In this document: one piece after another, positions 1 to 6,185 of the stretch
How the letters are laid out: each line of letters opens with the position of its first letter
Numbering within the stretch: the stretch's first letter is position 1
The notes under the pieces: model-generated
Databases searched by the model: none
Seen by the model: the letters and a program-made list of their open reading frames with translations, nothing else
What the model was told of the DNA's origin: nothing
Assembly (NCBI RefSeq): GCF_030646255.1
Contig: NZ_JAUSNF010000001.1
Coordinates: 1-39,365, forward strand
From: Candidatus Burarchaeum sp.
GTDB taxonomy: Archaea; Micrarchaeota; Micrarchaeia; Burarchaeales; Burarchaeaceae
Direction of reading: 5' to 3'
Length of the DNA: 39,365 bases
Position numbers and translations under genes: made by a program

Positions 1-2
1 CG

Positions 3-314
3 CCTAATTTGGCCGAGGCCATCTGCGAACTCATAACGGAGAAAAAGCGGGGCACGTACAATATAGTGGGCGCAGACCTGATGAATAGGTTTGAATTTGC
101 ACTCGTTGTCGCACGATTTTTTGCGCTTGATGAACGGCTGCTGAAGCCCGTGAAGACTGAGGAGCTCGGCCAGGCGGCTGCAAGGCCGCTCAAGGCAGGC
201 ATGAAGATAAACAAGGCTAAAAAGGAGTTGCAAACCAAACTGCTTGGAGTAAAGGAAGCGCTTGAAGCTGCTGATGAGCAGGGCTTGCTCGGTAAGTTCG
301 CGGAGCAGGAATGA
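3..314 (+). CDS. dTDP-4-dehydrorhamnose reductase-like protein, C-terminal part (cut by window start)
   Basis: The reading frame is open from the window edge, so the 5' part is missing; the visible residues begin PNLAEAIC. The segment NRFEFALVVARFFALDERLLKPVKTEEL, followed by ARPLKAGM, matches the C-terminal substrate domain of RmlD-type reductases (extended SDR family). It is clearly paralogous to the complete RmlD-like protein at 29101-30003, which has NRFEFARKAAQVFGLDERL and AKRPMNGCLDAG at the same places. The Rossmann half and the YxxxK catalytic site lie outside the window, so activity cannot be judged. It precedes an RfbH-type dehydrase by about 70 bases on the same strand, so it may act on the same or a neighbouring deoxysugar. 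The RmlD family assignment is good; the exact substrate is unknown. Confidence 0.75.
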   Translation, partial: PNLAEAICELITEKKRGTYNIVGADLMNRFEFALVVARFFALDERLLKPVKTEELGQAAARPLKAGMKINKAKKELQTKLLGVKEALEAADEQGLLGKFAEQE

Positions 315-386
315 GGCGAAGGATGGGAAGCGAGGATGCGCAGGAAGCTTGCAGAATGACGCAGATGTGGCACGGATGATGATTTC

Positions 387-1706
387 ATGGATGAGGAAGA
401 AAAAAAACTCAGGCAGGAAATATTTGAGCGCATTAAGAAAGTCTACGCGCTGCGCAAGGCAGGAGAGAAGTTTGAGAAGGGCAAGACCAGGATTCCCTAT
501 GCCGGCCGCATTTATGACGAGCGCGAAATGATTTTGCTCGTAGACGCCTCGCTCGACTTTTGGCTCACGACTGGCAGGTATGCACGGGAGTTTGAGGCGG
601 GCCTGGCTGCGTACGTAGGGACAAAATATGCGATGCTTACCAACTCCGGCTCTTCAGCCAATCTGCTGGCGCTCACTGCCCTCACCTCGCCAAAGCTGGC
701 TGACAAGAGGCTGAAGGCAGGCGATGAGGTCATTACAGTGGCTGCAGGCTTTCCAACTACAGTCAATCCAATAGTGCAGAACGGGCTCGTGCCTGTTTTC
801 GTAGATGTTGAGCTGGGCACCTACAATATTGACGTTTCTAAGCTCGAGTCCGCGCTCGGCGACAAGACAAGGGCAATTATGATTGCGCATGCGCTCGGCA
901 ACCCGTTTGACCTGGGAGCTATTACAAAGTTTGCGAAAACGCACGGCCTTTACCTAGTGGAGGACTGCTGCGATGCGCTCGGTGCAGAATATGACGGCAG
1001 GAAGGTAGGCACGTTCGGAGAGCTGGGCACGCTGAGCTTCTATCCTGCGCACCAGATGACCATTGGCGAAGGCGGCGCTGTGCTAGCGAGCGAGCCGAGG
1101 CTCAAACTGATTGTCGAATCATTCAGGGACTGGGGCAGGGACTGCTGGTGCAATCCTGGCAAGGACAATACATGCGGCAAGAGATTCGACCAGCAACACG
1201 GCAAGCTGCCGTTCGGTTATGACCATAAGTACGTTTACTCGCATGTTGGCTACAACCTGAAAGTAACAGACATGCAGGCAGCCATAGGCGTGGAGCAGCT
1301 GAAGAAGCTGCCAGAGTTCGTGCGCAGGAGGCGCGAGAATTTCGCAGTGCTGCTGAAGCATATGGAGCAGTACGAGGCACAGTTCGTCCTGCCCTGCGCA
1401 GTGCCAAAAGCCAATCCGAGCCCGTTCGGCTTCCCGCTCACAGTCAAGGAAGGCGCGGGCTTTGCGCGGAACGAGATTACGGCGCACCTCGAGGGCCGCG
1501 GCATTGCAACTAGGCTACTATTTGCAGGCAATTTGACAAAGCAGCCTGCGTATGAGGGCGTGAAGTTCAGGGTTGCGGGCGAGTTGAAGAACACGGACAA
1601 GATAATGAATGACACGTTCTGGGTGGGCGTCTACCCTGGCCTCACGCGCAAGATGCTCGATTACATGTGCGAATGCTTCGATGAATTCATGAAGAAAAAA
1701 AGATAG
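387..1706 (+). CDS. rfbH: CDP-4-dehydro-6-deoxyglucose 3-dehydrase (RfbH/E1 type), PLP and [2Fe-2S]
   Basis: This 439-residue protein belongs to the DegT/DnrJ/EryC1 fold but is a dehydrase, not a transaminase. The position that normally holds the PLP-binding lysine is His222 ([14 protein letters not shown]). Cys195, Cys253, Cys255 and Cys263 reproduce the C-X57-C-X1-C-X7-C spacing that binds the [2Fe-2S] cluster in Yersinia E1. In that family the enzyme removes the C3 hydroxyl of CDP-4-keto-6-deoxy-D-glucose, giving precursors of 3,6-dideoxyhexoses such as paratose, tyvelose, abequose or ascarylose. The N-terminal block [12 protein letters not shown] and the GRDCWC block are family hallmarks. 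A cytidylyltransferase at 2567-3286 would supply CDP-glucose. The 4,6-dehydratase (RfbG) and the E3 reductase partner are not in this window. ATG 387 has no clear SD; no alternative looks better. Confidence 0.92.
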   Translation: MDEEEKKLRQEIFERIKKVYALRKAGEKFEKGKTRIPYAGRIYDEREMILLVDASLDFWLTTGRYAREFEAGLAAYVGTKYAMLTNSGSSANLLALTALTSPKLADKRLKAGDEVITVAAGFPTTVNPIVQNGLVPVFVDVELGTYNIDVSKLESALGDKTRAIMIAHALGNPFDLGAITKFAKTHGLYLVEDCCDALGAEYDGRKVGTFGELGTLSFYPAHQMTIGEGGAVLASEPRLKLIVESFRDWGRDCWCNPGKDNTCGKRFDQQHGKLPFGYDHKYVYSHVGYNLKVTDMQAAIGVEQLKKLPEFVRRRRENFAVLLKHMEQYEAQFVLPCAVPKANPSPFGFPLTVKEGAGFARNEITAHLEGRGIATRLLFAGNLTKQPAYEGVKFRVAGELKNTDKIMNDTFWVGVYPGLTRKMLDYMCECFDEFMKKKR

Positions 1707-1772
1707 GCGCGTAAAATGAAGGCGTGAAAAAGAATGGGCGTGCAAAAAAGAAGGCACGAAAAAGATAAGCGG

Positions 1773-2546
1773 ATGAATTCCATGGCAGGCAAGAAGATCG
1801 TCATTTACGTGCCGACCTACAATGTGGCGCACACGCTGCCCCTTGTGCTCGACCGCATACCCGCGGAGCTGAAGACGCGGGCAAGCGAACTGCTCATAAT
1901 TGACAATGCGAGCTCGGACAATACGTACTTGACGGCGGTGCAGTACAAGAAGGACAAGAAGCTGCACAATATGCACGTCATAAGGAATGAGCGGAACCTT
2001 GGCTATGGCGGCAGCCAGAAGAAGGCGTACCAGCACGCGATAGATGAGGGCTATGACATAATCGTCATGTTGCATGGCGATGCGCAGTATGCGCCCGAGA
2101 AGGTGCCTTTGATTCTTGGGCCGCTCGAGAAGGATGAGGCGGATTTCGTGTTCGGCTCGCGCATGACTGGCAACCCGCTGGGCGGCGGCATGCCGCTCTG
2201 GCGCTATGTTGGCAACCGCGTCATCACGTTCTGCCAGAATTTGGTGCTCGGCCTGCACTTGTCAGAATATCACTCGGGCTTCCGCGCATTCAGCTGCAAG
2301 GCGCTGAAGAAAATCCCTTTCCAGCGGTGCGCCGATGACTATCATTTCGATACTGACATACTGATTCAATTCCGGCTGGCAAACATGCGCATTTCCGAGG
2401 AGCCAATACCGACACACTATGGCAAGGAGTCGCGCAGCCCGACAGTCGTGCAGACGGTCAACTACACGATAAACATCTTCATTGCGCTTGCGGAGTACAT
2501 TGTGCACAGGCTCGGCATAAGGAAGGTTTCAAAATTCGATTTCTAG
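1773..2546 (+). CDS. Family 2 glycosyltransferase, dolichol-phosphate-sugar synthase-like
   Basis: The protein opens with the GT2/GT-A signature KKIVIYVPTYNVAHTLPLVLDRIP. It carries the nucleotide-binding stretch IDNASSDNTY, an HGDAQY metal site in the DXD position and the acceptor-side segment FGSRMTGNPLGGGMPLWR, all typical of DPM1/polyprenyl-phosphate glycosyltransferases. There is no long C-terminal membrane region, so it resembles the soluble or peripheral DPM1 form that makes lipid-linked monosaccharides at the inner membrane face. The open frame extends upstream to 1734 with a Lys/Arg-rich tail (GVQKRRHEKDKR) unlike the family. I therefore start at ATG 1773; ATG 1782 is also possible. 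It follows the dehydrase gene on the same strand by about 65 bases and ends 20 bases from a convergent gene. Confidence 0.85.
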   Translation: MNSMAGKKIVIYVPTYNVAHTLPLVLDRIPAELKTRASELLIIDNASSDNTYLTAVQYKKDKKLHNMHVIRNERNLGYGGSQKKAYQHAIDEGYDIIVMLHGDAQYAPEKVPLILGPLEKDEADFVFGSRMTGNPLGGGMPLWRYVGNRVITFCQNLVLGLHLSEYHSGFRAFSCKALKKIPFQRCADDYHFDTDILIQFRLANMRISEEPIPTHYGKESRSPTVVQTVNYTINIFIALAEYIVHRLGIRKVSKFDF

Positions 2547-2566
2547 TTTAGATTTCCGCCGCATCG

Positions 2567-3286
2567 TCAGTCTTTCCAAACTTTCCATTGCGGCTTTCCG
2601 CTGGCCCACATCGCATTCAAATCCTCCTTGTCGCGCCAGGTGTCCATCGAGTGCCAGAAGCCCTCGTGCCTGAAGCCCATCATCTGCCCCTGCTCAACGA
2701 GGCGCGCAAAGGGCTTGTGCTCGAGCACGTCATCCTCGCCCAGAAGGTCCAGGAACTCGTGCTTGTAGACATGGAACCCGCCGTTGATGTAGTCTTTGAG
2801 CACAGGCTTCTCAATGAACTTCTGCACATGGCCATCCGGCGCGAGCGCCACCTCGCCGTATTTTGAGTACGGGTGCACGCACGTTATCGTTCCGGTCTTG
2901 CCGTGCTTCAGGTGATATGCGTAGAGCGCCTTGAGGTCCACCGTCGAAAGCCCGTCACCATAGGTGGCCATGAAATTGTCGCCCGTGATGAAGCGCTCGG
3001 CGCGCTTTATGCGGCCGCCCGTATTAGTCTTTTCACCAGTATCCGCGAACTCAATAGTCCAGTTCTCGTGATTGTTGCTCTTGAAGTAGTCCCTAATCAT
3101 GTCGCCCTTGTAGCCCAGGCAGAGCACGAAGTCAGTGAAGCCTGCGTGCGCGTAGAGCTTCATTATGTGCCAGAGTATGGGCCTGTTGCCCACCTCGACG
3201 AGAGGCTTGGGCCTTGCCTCGGTCTCCTCGCGCAGGCGCGTGCCCATCCCTCCGCAGAGAATGACAACCTTTGGCTTTTCTTCCAT
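2567..3286 (-). CDS. rfbF: Glucose-1-phosphate cytidylyltransferase (RfbF type)
   Basis: The 239-residue protein begins EEKPKVVILCGGMGTRLREETEARPKPLVEVGNRPILWHIMKLY, the sugar-nucleotidyltransferase signature in its RfbF form. Later family blocks are CLGYKGDMIRDYF, TGGRIKRAERF, TYGDGLSTVDLKAL, FIEKP, YINGGFHVYKHEFLD and HSMDTWRDKEDL. The expected reaction is CTP + glucose-1-P to CDP-glucose, the first step of the pathway that the neighbouring RfbH-type dehydrase continues. The reading frame could extend to 3307, but a TATA box at 3305-3317 lies about 26 nt upstream of ATG 3286. The transcript should therefore be leaderless and begin at this codon. It converges on the GT2 gene with a 20-base gap. 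Confidence 0.9.
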   Translation of the reverse strand: MEEKPKVVILCGGMGTRLREETEARPKPLVEVGNRPILWHIMKLYAHAGFTDFVLCLGYKGDMIRDYFKSNNHENWTIEFADTGEKTNTGGRIKRAERFITGDNFMATYGDGLSTVDLKALYAYHLKHGKTGTITCVHPYSKYGEVALAPDGHVQKFIEKPVLKDYINGGFHVYKHEFLDLLGEDDVLEHKPFARLVEQGQMMGFRHEGFWHSMDTWRDKEDLNAMWASGKPQWKVWKD

Positions 3287-3304
3287 GAAGCAGGTTTGTA
3301 GGCG

Positions 3305-3317
3305 CAAATATAAAAAA
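3305..3317 (-). promoter_or_regulatory. TATA box of the cytidylyltransferase gene
   Basis: On the minus strand this reads TTTTTTATATTTG, an archaeal TATA box. Its centre lies about 26 nt upstream of ATG 3286 and there is no SD between them. That spacing implies transcription initiation at or next to the start codon, so a leaderless mRNA. Confidence 0.7.
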
Positions 3318-3320
3318 TGA

Positions 3321-3483
3321 GGGTGGACTCAGGGGCACTCGTCGTAAAGGAGGGTGAACCTTAGGGGACCTTGGCACATGTAAAGGGAGGGTTAACTTTA
3401 GGGAACGGTCATTCCGCGAAGCGGAATGACGCATCTTTCCGTCCTCGAGACGGAAAGCTTGCCGTAGGTTCCCTGAGTCACCC
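3321..3483. repeat. Hairpin-rich intergenic element with terminal inverted repeats
   Basis: The ends are inverted repeats: GGGTGGACTCAGGG (3321-3334) pairs with CCCTGAGTCACCC (3471-3483) with one bulged G. Inside are two direct repeats of about 27 nt (3344-3370 and 3380-3406; core GTAAAGG, AGGGT, AAC, TTAGGG) with a period of about 36 nt. Two perfect hairpins follow: GTCATTCCGC-GAA-GCGGAATGAC (3408-3430) and CTTTCCGTC-CTCGA-GACGGAAAG (3435-3457). AGGGAAC (3400-3406) and GTTCCCT (3468-3474) could close both hairpins into a three-way junction. There is no open reading frame here. It could be a MITE/REP-like repeat or a folded RNA. A hairpin cluster of the same layout lies at 3901-3971. Confidence 0.6.
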
Positions 3484-3536
3484 GCTCCCCACCCTGCGCG
3501 GCTTTTAAACGGTTGGCTGTGCTTTCACGTCGGGTG

Positions 3537-3857
3537 ATGAAGATGGCGAAGAATGAGAGAATTGAAAGGAGCGAGAAGATGAGGGGGATTGCGAGCCCGC
3601 CTTTAGTCGCGGCGGTCGAGGAGGACGAAGGAATCGAGCTGGGCGGGAATGGCGAGGCGGGCGCGGGTGTGAAGGTGAAGGGAGAAAGGCCGGACTTCCG
3701 CGTGGTGCAGGCAGGCAGCGATATCGAGGGCAAGGCCACGTTTGCGAACGTCGGCGGCATGTGGCGGCAGACGAGCAAGGCGGGCAATGAGTTCTACACG
3801 CTGCGCATAGGCAAGCTGAAGCTGCTGGTGTTCCCGAATAAGGGGAAAACTGCGTAA
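3537..3857 (+). CDS. Small DUF736-like protein
   Basis: This 106-residue protein has a charged, probably disordered N-terminal half. It ends in a compact domain, PDFRVVQAGSDIEGKATFANVGGMWRQTSKAGNEFYTLRIGKLKLLVFPN. The W(R/K)xTSKxGxxFYxLxIG pattern resembles the DUF736 family, whose function is not established. A TATA-like GCTTTTAAAC (3501-3510) lies about 26-30 nt upstream of ATG 3537, fitting a near-leaderless start; ATG 3543 is an alternative with GGTGA just upstream. The open frame from TTG 3513 overlaps the promoter and is unlikely. The gene stands alone between the two hairpin-rich noncoding stretches. The domain similarity is judged by eye and is moderate. Confidence 0.6.
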   Translation: MKMAKNERIERSEKMRGIASPPLVAAVEEDEGIELGGNGEAGAGVKVKGERPDFRVVQAGSDIEGKATFANVGGMWRQTSKAGNEFYTLRIGKLKLLVFPNKGKTA

Positions 3858-3873
3858 AAAGAAGTGCGGCCCA

Positions 3874-3971
3874 CTTTCTGCGCGGGCAGAAAGGGGCCCC
3901 TTTACGCGACGACAAGTCCGCGAAGCGGAATTACGCCCCTTTCGCTCGCAAAGCGAAAGAGGGAGCGTAAA
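3874..3971. repeat. Second hairpin cluster, same architecture as 3400-3474
   Basis: Three stem-loops lie between the DUF736-like gene and the tRNA: CTTTCTGC-GCGG-GCAGAAAG (3874-3893), TCCGC-GAA-GCGGA (3917-3929) and CTTTCGCT-CGCAA-AGCGAAAG (3939-3959). The last two are enclosed by TTTACGC (3901-3907) and GCGTAAA (3965-3971). The order (a TTCCGC-GAA-GCGGAA-type hairpin, then a CTTTC...GAAAG hairpin, closed by a 7-bp outer stem) repeats the element at 3400-3474, although the stem sequences have diverged. The first hairpin could also serve as a terminator for the upstream gene. No coding potential is seen. Confidence 0.55.
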
Positions 3972-3986
3972 GTGCGGCTGCCGGGA

Positions 3987-4044
3987 TTTTCAGCGCGATA
4001 CAACGGGGTTACCGTTAGGGGGCGAGTCGTCGTACCCCCTGCGT
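3987..4044 (-). other. tRNA-Gly intron 2 (T-loop, position 59/60)
   Basis: This 58-nt intron splits the T-loop. The T-stem CCGGG/CCCGG forms the outer helix and TTCA (54-57) pairs with TGAA as the 4-bp central helix. The 3-nt bulges AA^A and AA^T are cut after the second base, exactly as in a canonical BHB. Beyond the bulges CGC can pair with GCG if one C is bulged. The intron body has two hairpins, GGGGG/CCCCC and AACGG/CCGTT. T-loop introns are known mainly from archaea with many noncanonical tRNA introns. Confidence 0.82.
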
Positions 4045-4065
4045 TTTGAACCCGGGTTTTAAGCT

Positions 4066-4112
4066 TTTTCCGTTTCTTTTCCCTGGGCTTTTCTTTTCCA
4101 AAGAAAAGGCCA
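4066..4112 (-). other. tRNA-Gly intron 1 (anticodon loop, position 37/38)
   Basis: This 47-nt intron interrupts the canonical archaeal position. The flanking anticodon stem TGAGC/GCTTA is the outer helix and TTCC (32-35) pairs with GGAA at the intron 3' end as the 4-bp central helix. The 3-nt bulges CA^T and AA^A are each cut after the second base. That geometry is what the archaeal splicing endonuclease recognises. The inner helix beyond the first bulge is weak, so this is a relaxed rather than full BHB. Within the intron, CTTTTCTTT and AAAGAAAAG form a 9-bp stem. Confidence 0.85.
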
Positions 4113-4150
4113 TGGGAAGCTCATGTCCTACCAGGCTAGACTACGGCCGC

Positions 4151-4232
4151 CAAAAGAACCTACGGTTCTTTTGAGAACTCCCTTGAACTTGCAAGGTTCC
4201 GATACCTCCTTTCAAAAGGCAAGGTTTCTTTG
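4151..4232. repeat. Run of short hairpins upstream of the tRNA
   Basis: Directly abutting the tRNA 5' end is a perfect 10-bp palindrome, CAAAAGAACC-TAC-GGTTCTTTTG (4151-4173). It is followed by weaker stems: GAAC...GTTC around 4186-4200, CCTTT/AAAGG around 4209-4219 and GGCAA/TTGCC around 4218-4234. I find no open frame with a plausible start here. The rest of the stretch to 4270 shows nothing recognisable. These could be transcription or processing signals for the tRNA; no function can be assigned. Confidence 0.4.
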
Positions 4233-4270
4233 CCCAACTTCCTTTTCTGAAATTCAAACGCACGGTGAAT

Positions 4271-4280
4271 CTTTTTATAG
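4271..4280 (+). promoter_or_regulatory. TATA box of the ADP-dependent kinase gene
   Basis: CTTTTTATAG lies about 27 nt upstream of ATG 4303, implying a leaderless start there. This argues against the longer open frame from 4123, whose 5' part would run through the tRNA gene. Confidence 0.65.
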
Positions 4281-4302
4281 GTGTAGGGGAAAAGGAAGAT
4301 GC

Positions 4303-5451
4303 ATGCAACAACAGAAAGTGTATGCAGAGGCTGCCGCGCTCGCGTGCGGCGGCATGGTGGGAAGCGCTCTTTTTGCGTTCAACAGCAATATTGACCTCGT
4401 AATCAAGACCGACGCTAAAGGCGCCGCAGCCATCGCAGCGAAAATGGGGCTGAAGACGCTGGCTGAATGCGCGAGGAAGGGAGTCGGAAGCGAAGAGATT
4501 GTTTCGCGCGGTACTTTGGACCTGCTTATGCGCGCGGCGCAGGGCGAACGGAGGATTGGCGGCCAGGCGGGCAACATGGCCAACCTCGCGGCCGCGCTCG
4601 GAGTGCGAACCTATATACACTCGAGCGTGGTGTGCAAGGAGCTTACGCAGCATTTGCATCCGGGCGTGAAGGTGCCATCGCCGTTCTGCTTCCAGAATGC
4701 GCATGACATAATGAGCGACGGCAATGTGCCGGTGCACGTTGTAATTGATTTTGGCAAGGACAGGTACATCGCAGTCAATGACATGCACAACACGCACATG
4801 CTCATAAACAGGAATTTCAAGCGGTGCATGGAACACGAGGTCATGCTGGTCGACCGCGCGGTTGTGAGCGGGTTCCACCTGCTCGACATACCCGAGCCAA
4901 AGGGCAGGGTTGAGGAAGTGAATGTGCTGCTCAGAAGATGGAAGGGCAGGAACAGGCGGCTGAAGGTGCACCTGGAGCTTGGACACTATAAGAGGAAAGA
5001 CGTGCTCGCGGCAGTGCTCGAACTTGTGGCACCTTTCTGCGACAGCATAGGCTTTAACGAGCCAGAGGCACGGCAGCTTGCGGATGCCATGGGCGTAAAG
5101 TCCAAGGATGAGGCAGCCATAATTAATGAAGTGATGGAGGTGTGCCCGGCCGCAGTTTTGCACACGCGAGATTATGCCGTGATGGCTGGCGAGGGTGCGG
5201 ATGGCGCAGGAGCGAGACTTGCACTGGGCCACCTGCTTGCGGCATTCAAGGCCAAGGAAGGAAGGGATCCGGCTGGAGCTGAGGAGCTGGCACGGTTCGA
5301 GGCCAAACCAGTTGAACTGCCGGCAGGTGTGAAGAAGAAGTTCGGCAGGGGCTCCTGCGTGGTGCCTGCGCTCTCGCTAGGTACTGTGGGAGGCTCGCTC
5401 GGGCTCGGGGATGCTTTCTCGGTCGGCTACTTCTGCTCGAAGGGAGAGTAA
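4303..5451 (+). CDS. ADP-dependent sugar kinase (ADP-glucokinase/phosphofructokinase family)
   Basis: The 382-residue protein matches the archaeal ADP-dependent glucokinase/phosphofructokinase family (ribokinase fold). Visible blocks are FAFNSNIDLVI near the N-terminus, RIGGQAGNMANLAAALGV, VVIDFGKDRYIAVNDMHN, DRAVVSGFHLLDI, KVHLELGHYKRKDVLAAV, the NxxE site GFNEPEARQLA, LHTRDYAVM and the C-terminal catalytic GLGDAFSVGYF (GxGD). The family transfers phosphate from ADP to glucose or fructose-6-phosphate in the modified archaeal Embden-Meyerhof pathway. It is shorter than many family members (about 450-490 residues). Glucokinase and PFK cannot be separated by eye. The start is set by the TATA box and by the upstream tRNA on the other strand. 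Confidence 0.85.
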   Translation: MQQQKVYAEAAALACGGMVGSALFAFNSNIDLVIKTDAKGAAAIAAKMGLKTLAECARKGVGSEEIVSRGTLDLLMRAAQGERRIGGQAGNMANLAAALGVRTYIHSSVVCKELTQHLHPGVKVPSPFCFQNAHDIMSDGNVPVHVVIDFGKDRYIAVNDMHNTHMLINRNFKRCMEHEVMLVDRAVVSGFHLLDIPEPKGRVEEVNVLLRRWKGRNRRLKVHLELGHYKRKDVLAAVLELVAPFCDSIGFNEPEARQLADAMGVKSKDEAAIINEVMEVCPAAVLHTRDYAVMAGEGADGAGARLALGHLLAAFKAKEGRDPAGAEELARFEAKPVELPAGVKKKFGRGSCVVPALSLGTVGGSLGLGDAFSVGYFCSKGE

Positions 5452-5485
5452 ATCCTTAATTACTTTTGCCCGCCAAAGGAGAAGC

Positions 5486-5740
5486 GTGCGCAGTGCTTTT
5501 AGGCAGTCACGGGCGCAGGTTTCGATAGAGCTCATCATAATTCTTGCAGCAGTCCTCGCAGTGGCACTAATTTTAGTTGTGCAGCTCCAGAAGACTGCGG
5601 TAAAGGGCAGCGAGGCGGTTGAGAAGCAGGGCGATGCCGCGCTGAACCAGGTCAACAGCATGATAAGCTGCCAGACTGGTGAAGACTGCCCGACAGACTA
5701 CACATGCAACAGTGCAACGGGCTCGTGCGAGCGGGTATGA
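5486..5740 (+). CDS. Class III signal peptide protein (pilin-like) with a four-Cys tail
   Basis: The 84-residue protein starts at GTG 5486 with GGAG five bases upstream. The upstream frame overlaps the kinase gene and is rejected. After a short basic leader it has SRA-QVSIELIIILAAVLAVALILVVQL, the archaeal class III signal peptide: EppA-type cleavage before Q11, QxSxE and a hydrophobic assembly helix. The remainder is short and ends SCQTGEDCPTDYTCNSATGSCERV, four cysteines spaced C-X5-C-X5-C-X6-C that could form two disulfides outside the cell. Such proteins are usually pilin subunits or pilus-associated surface proteins. The next gene, also with a class III signal peptide, overlaps it by ATGA. 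A T2SS-F protein at 9958-11649 may belong to the assembly system, but no secretion ATPase is seen here. Confidence 0.8.
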   Translation: MRSAFRQSRAQVSIELIIILAAVLAVALILVVQLQKTAVKGSEAVEKQGDAALNQVNSMISCQTGEDCPTDYTCNSATGSCERV

Positions 5741-6168
5741 TGCGGAGCAGGGCGCAAGTTTCCCTCGAGTTCCTGATTATTCTAGCTGCGTTCCTGGCTT
5801 TTCTCGCCGTATGGATTCCTGTGCTGGGAAAGATAAACGACGGGGCGCAGCAGGGCATTGCAACGGGCTATGCAAAGGAATCAGCTGCAAGGCTCGCGGC
5901 AGCGCTCGATGACGTGTGCATGCTGGGCGAGGGCAATGTGCGCTTGGTCGAGATGAGGCTGGCTGGGCCGGCGCGAGTGGAAGGCAAGGGGAAGAAGGTC
6001 TTTGTCGTGAGCGGTGCGGGCGGATACGCGGTTTCTGCGGACAGGTTGTGTGGTTCAGGCAGTGGCGCCAGCGATTCCGGGAATTTCGTGCTGGAGCTTG
6101 AGGGCAGCACGAAACTGAAGGTCTGGTCTGAGGCAGGCAGCACACAGGTGCAGGTAATAAAAGAATAG
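5737..6168 (+). CDS. Class III signal peptide protein (pilin-like)
   Basis: The start ATG 5737 overlaps the stop of the preceding gene (ATGA), implying translational coupling; the next codon is also ATG. The N-terminus MMRSRA-QVSLEFLIILAAFLAFLAVWIPVL is a class III signal peptide with QxSxE and a hydrophobic helix. The 143-residue protein continues with an Ala-rich helix (QQGIATGYAKESAARLAAALDDVCML) and a predicted beta-rich Gly/Ser domain carrying two further features, RLCGSGSGASDSG and KLKVWSEAGSTQVQV. This resembles minor or major archaeal adhesion pilins. Two cysteines could pair. The SRAQVS(I/L)E motif is shared almost exactly with the preceding protein, so both are likely processed by the same peptidase. 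Confidence 0.78.
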   Translation: MMRSRAQVSLEFLIILAAFLAFLAVWIPVLGKINDGAQQGIATGYAKESAARLAAALDDVCMLGEGNVRLVEMRLAGPARVEGKGKKVFVVSGAGGYAVSADRLCGSGSGASDSGNFVLELEGSTKLKVWSEAGSTQVQVIKE

Positions 6169-6185
6169 ATGTATCTAACCTTCTC

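Larger units (their letters stand above)
3973..4150 (-). tRNA. tRNA-Gly(CCC) with two introns
   Basis: Read on the minus strand, exon 1 (4150-4113) holds the 5' acceptor GCGGCCG, U8 A9, D-stem GTCT/GGAC with loop AGCCTGGTA, anticodon stem TGAGC and loop TTCCCA up to position 37. Exon 2 (4065-4045) gives A38, the anticodon-stem partner GCTTA, a 4-nt variable loop, T-stem CCGGG and TTCAAA. Exon 3 (3986-3973) gives T60, CCCGG, the acceptor strand CAGCCGC and discriminator A73. The joined tRNA is 73 nt with A14, G15-C48, G18G19 and TTC-A58 all in place. Anticodon CCC reads GGG glycine codons. CCA is not encoded. One flaw is seen: position 6-67 of the acceptor stem is C-A. Both exon junctions fit BHB splice motifs. 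The gene diverges from the ADP-dependent kinase gene. Confidence 0.88.

Noticed and set aside
387-1706. Ordinary DegT-family sugar aminotransferase
   Set aside because: The PLP lysine is replaced by His222 and the four cluster cysteines match E1/RfbH.
3344-3406. CRISPR-like direct repeats
   Set aside because: Only two imperfect copies with a 9-nt gap and no cas genes; better seen as part of the folded element.
3973-4150. Split (trans-spliced) tRNA half
   Set aside because: I first saw only the 5' half, but the missing anticodon, T-arm and acceptor pieces are found in order on the same strand with BHB junctions, so cis-spliced introns explain it.
4123-4302. N-terminal extension of the ADP-dependent kinase frame (start at 4123)
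   Set aside because: It runs through exon 1 of the tRNA-Gly on the opposite strand and has no family similarity; a TATA box and ATG 4303 give the natural start.
4141-5232. Long minus-strand open frame (363 codons) opposite the ADP-dependent kinase
   Set aside because: A shadow frame of a GC-rich gene, rich in His, Arg and Cys with no recognisable domain; it also overlaps the tRNA.
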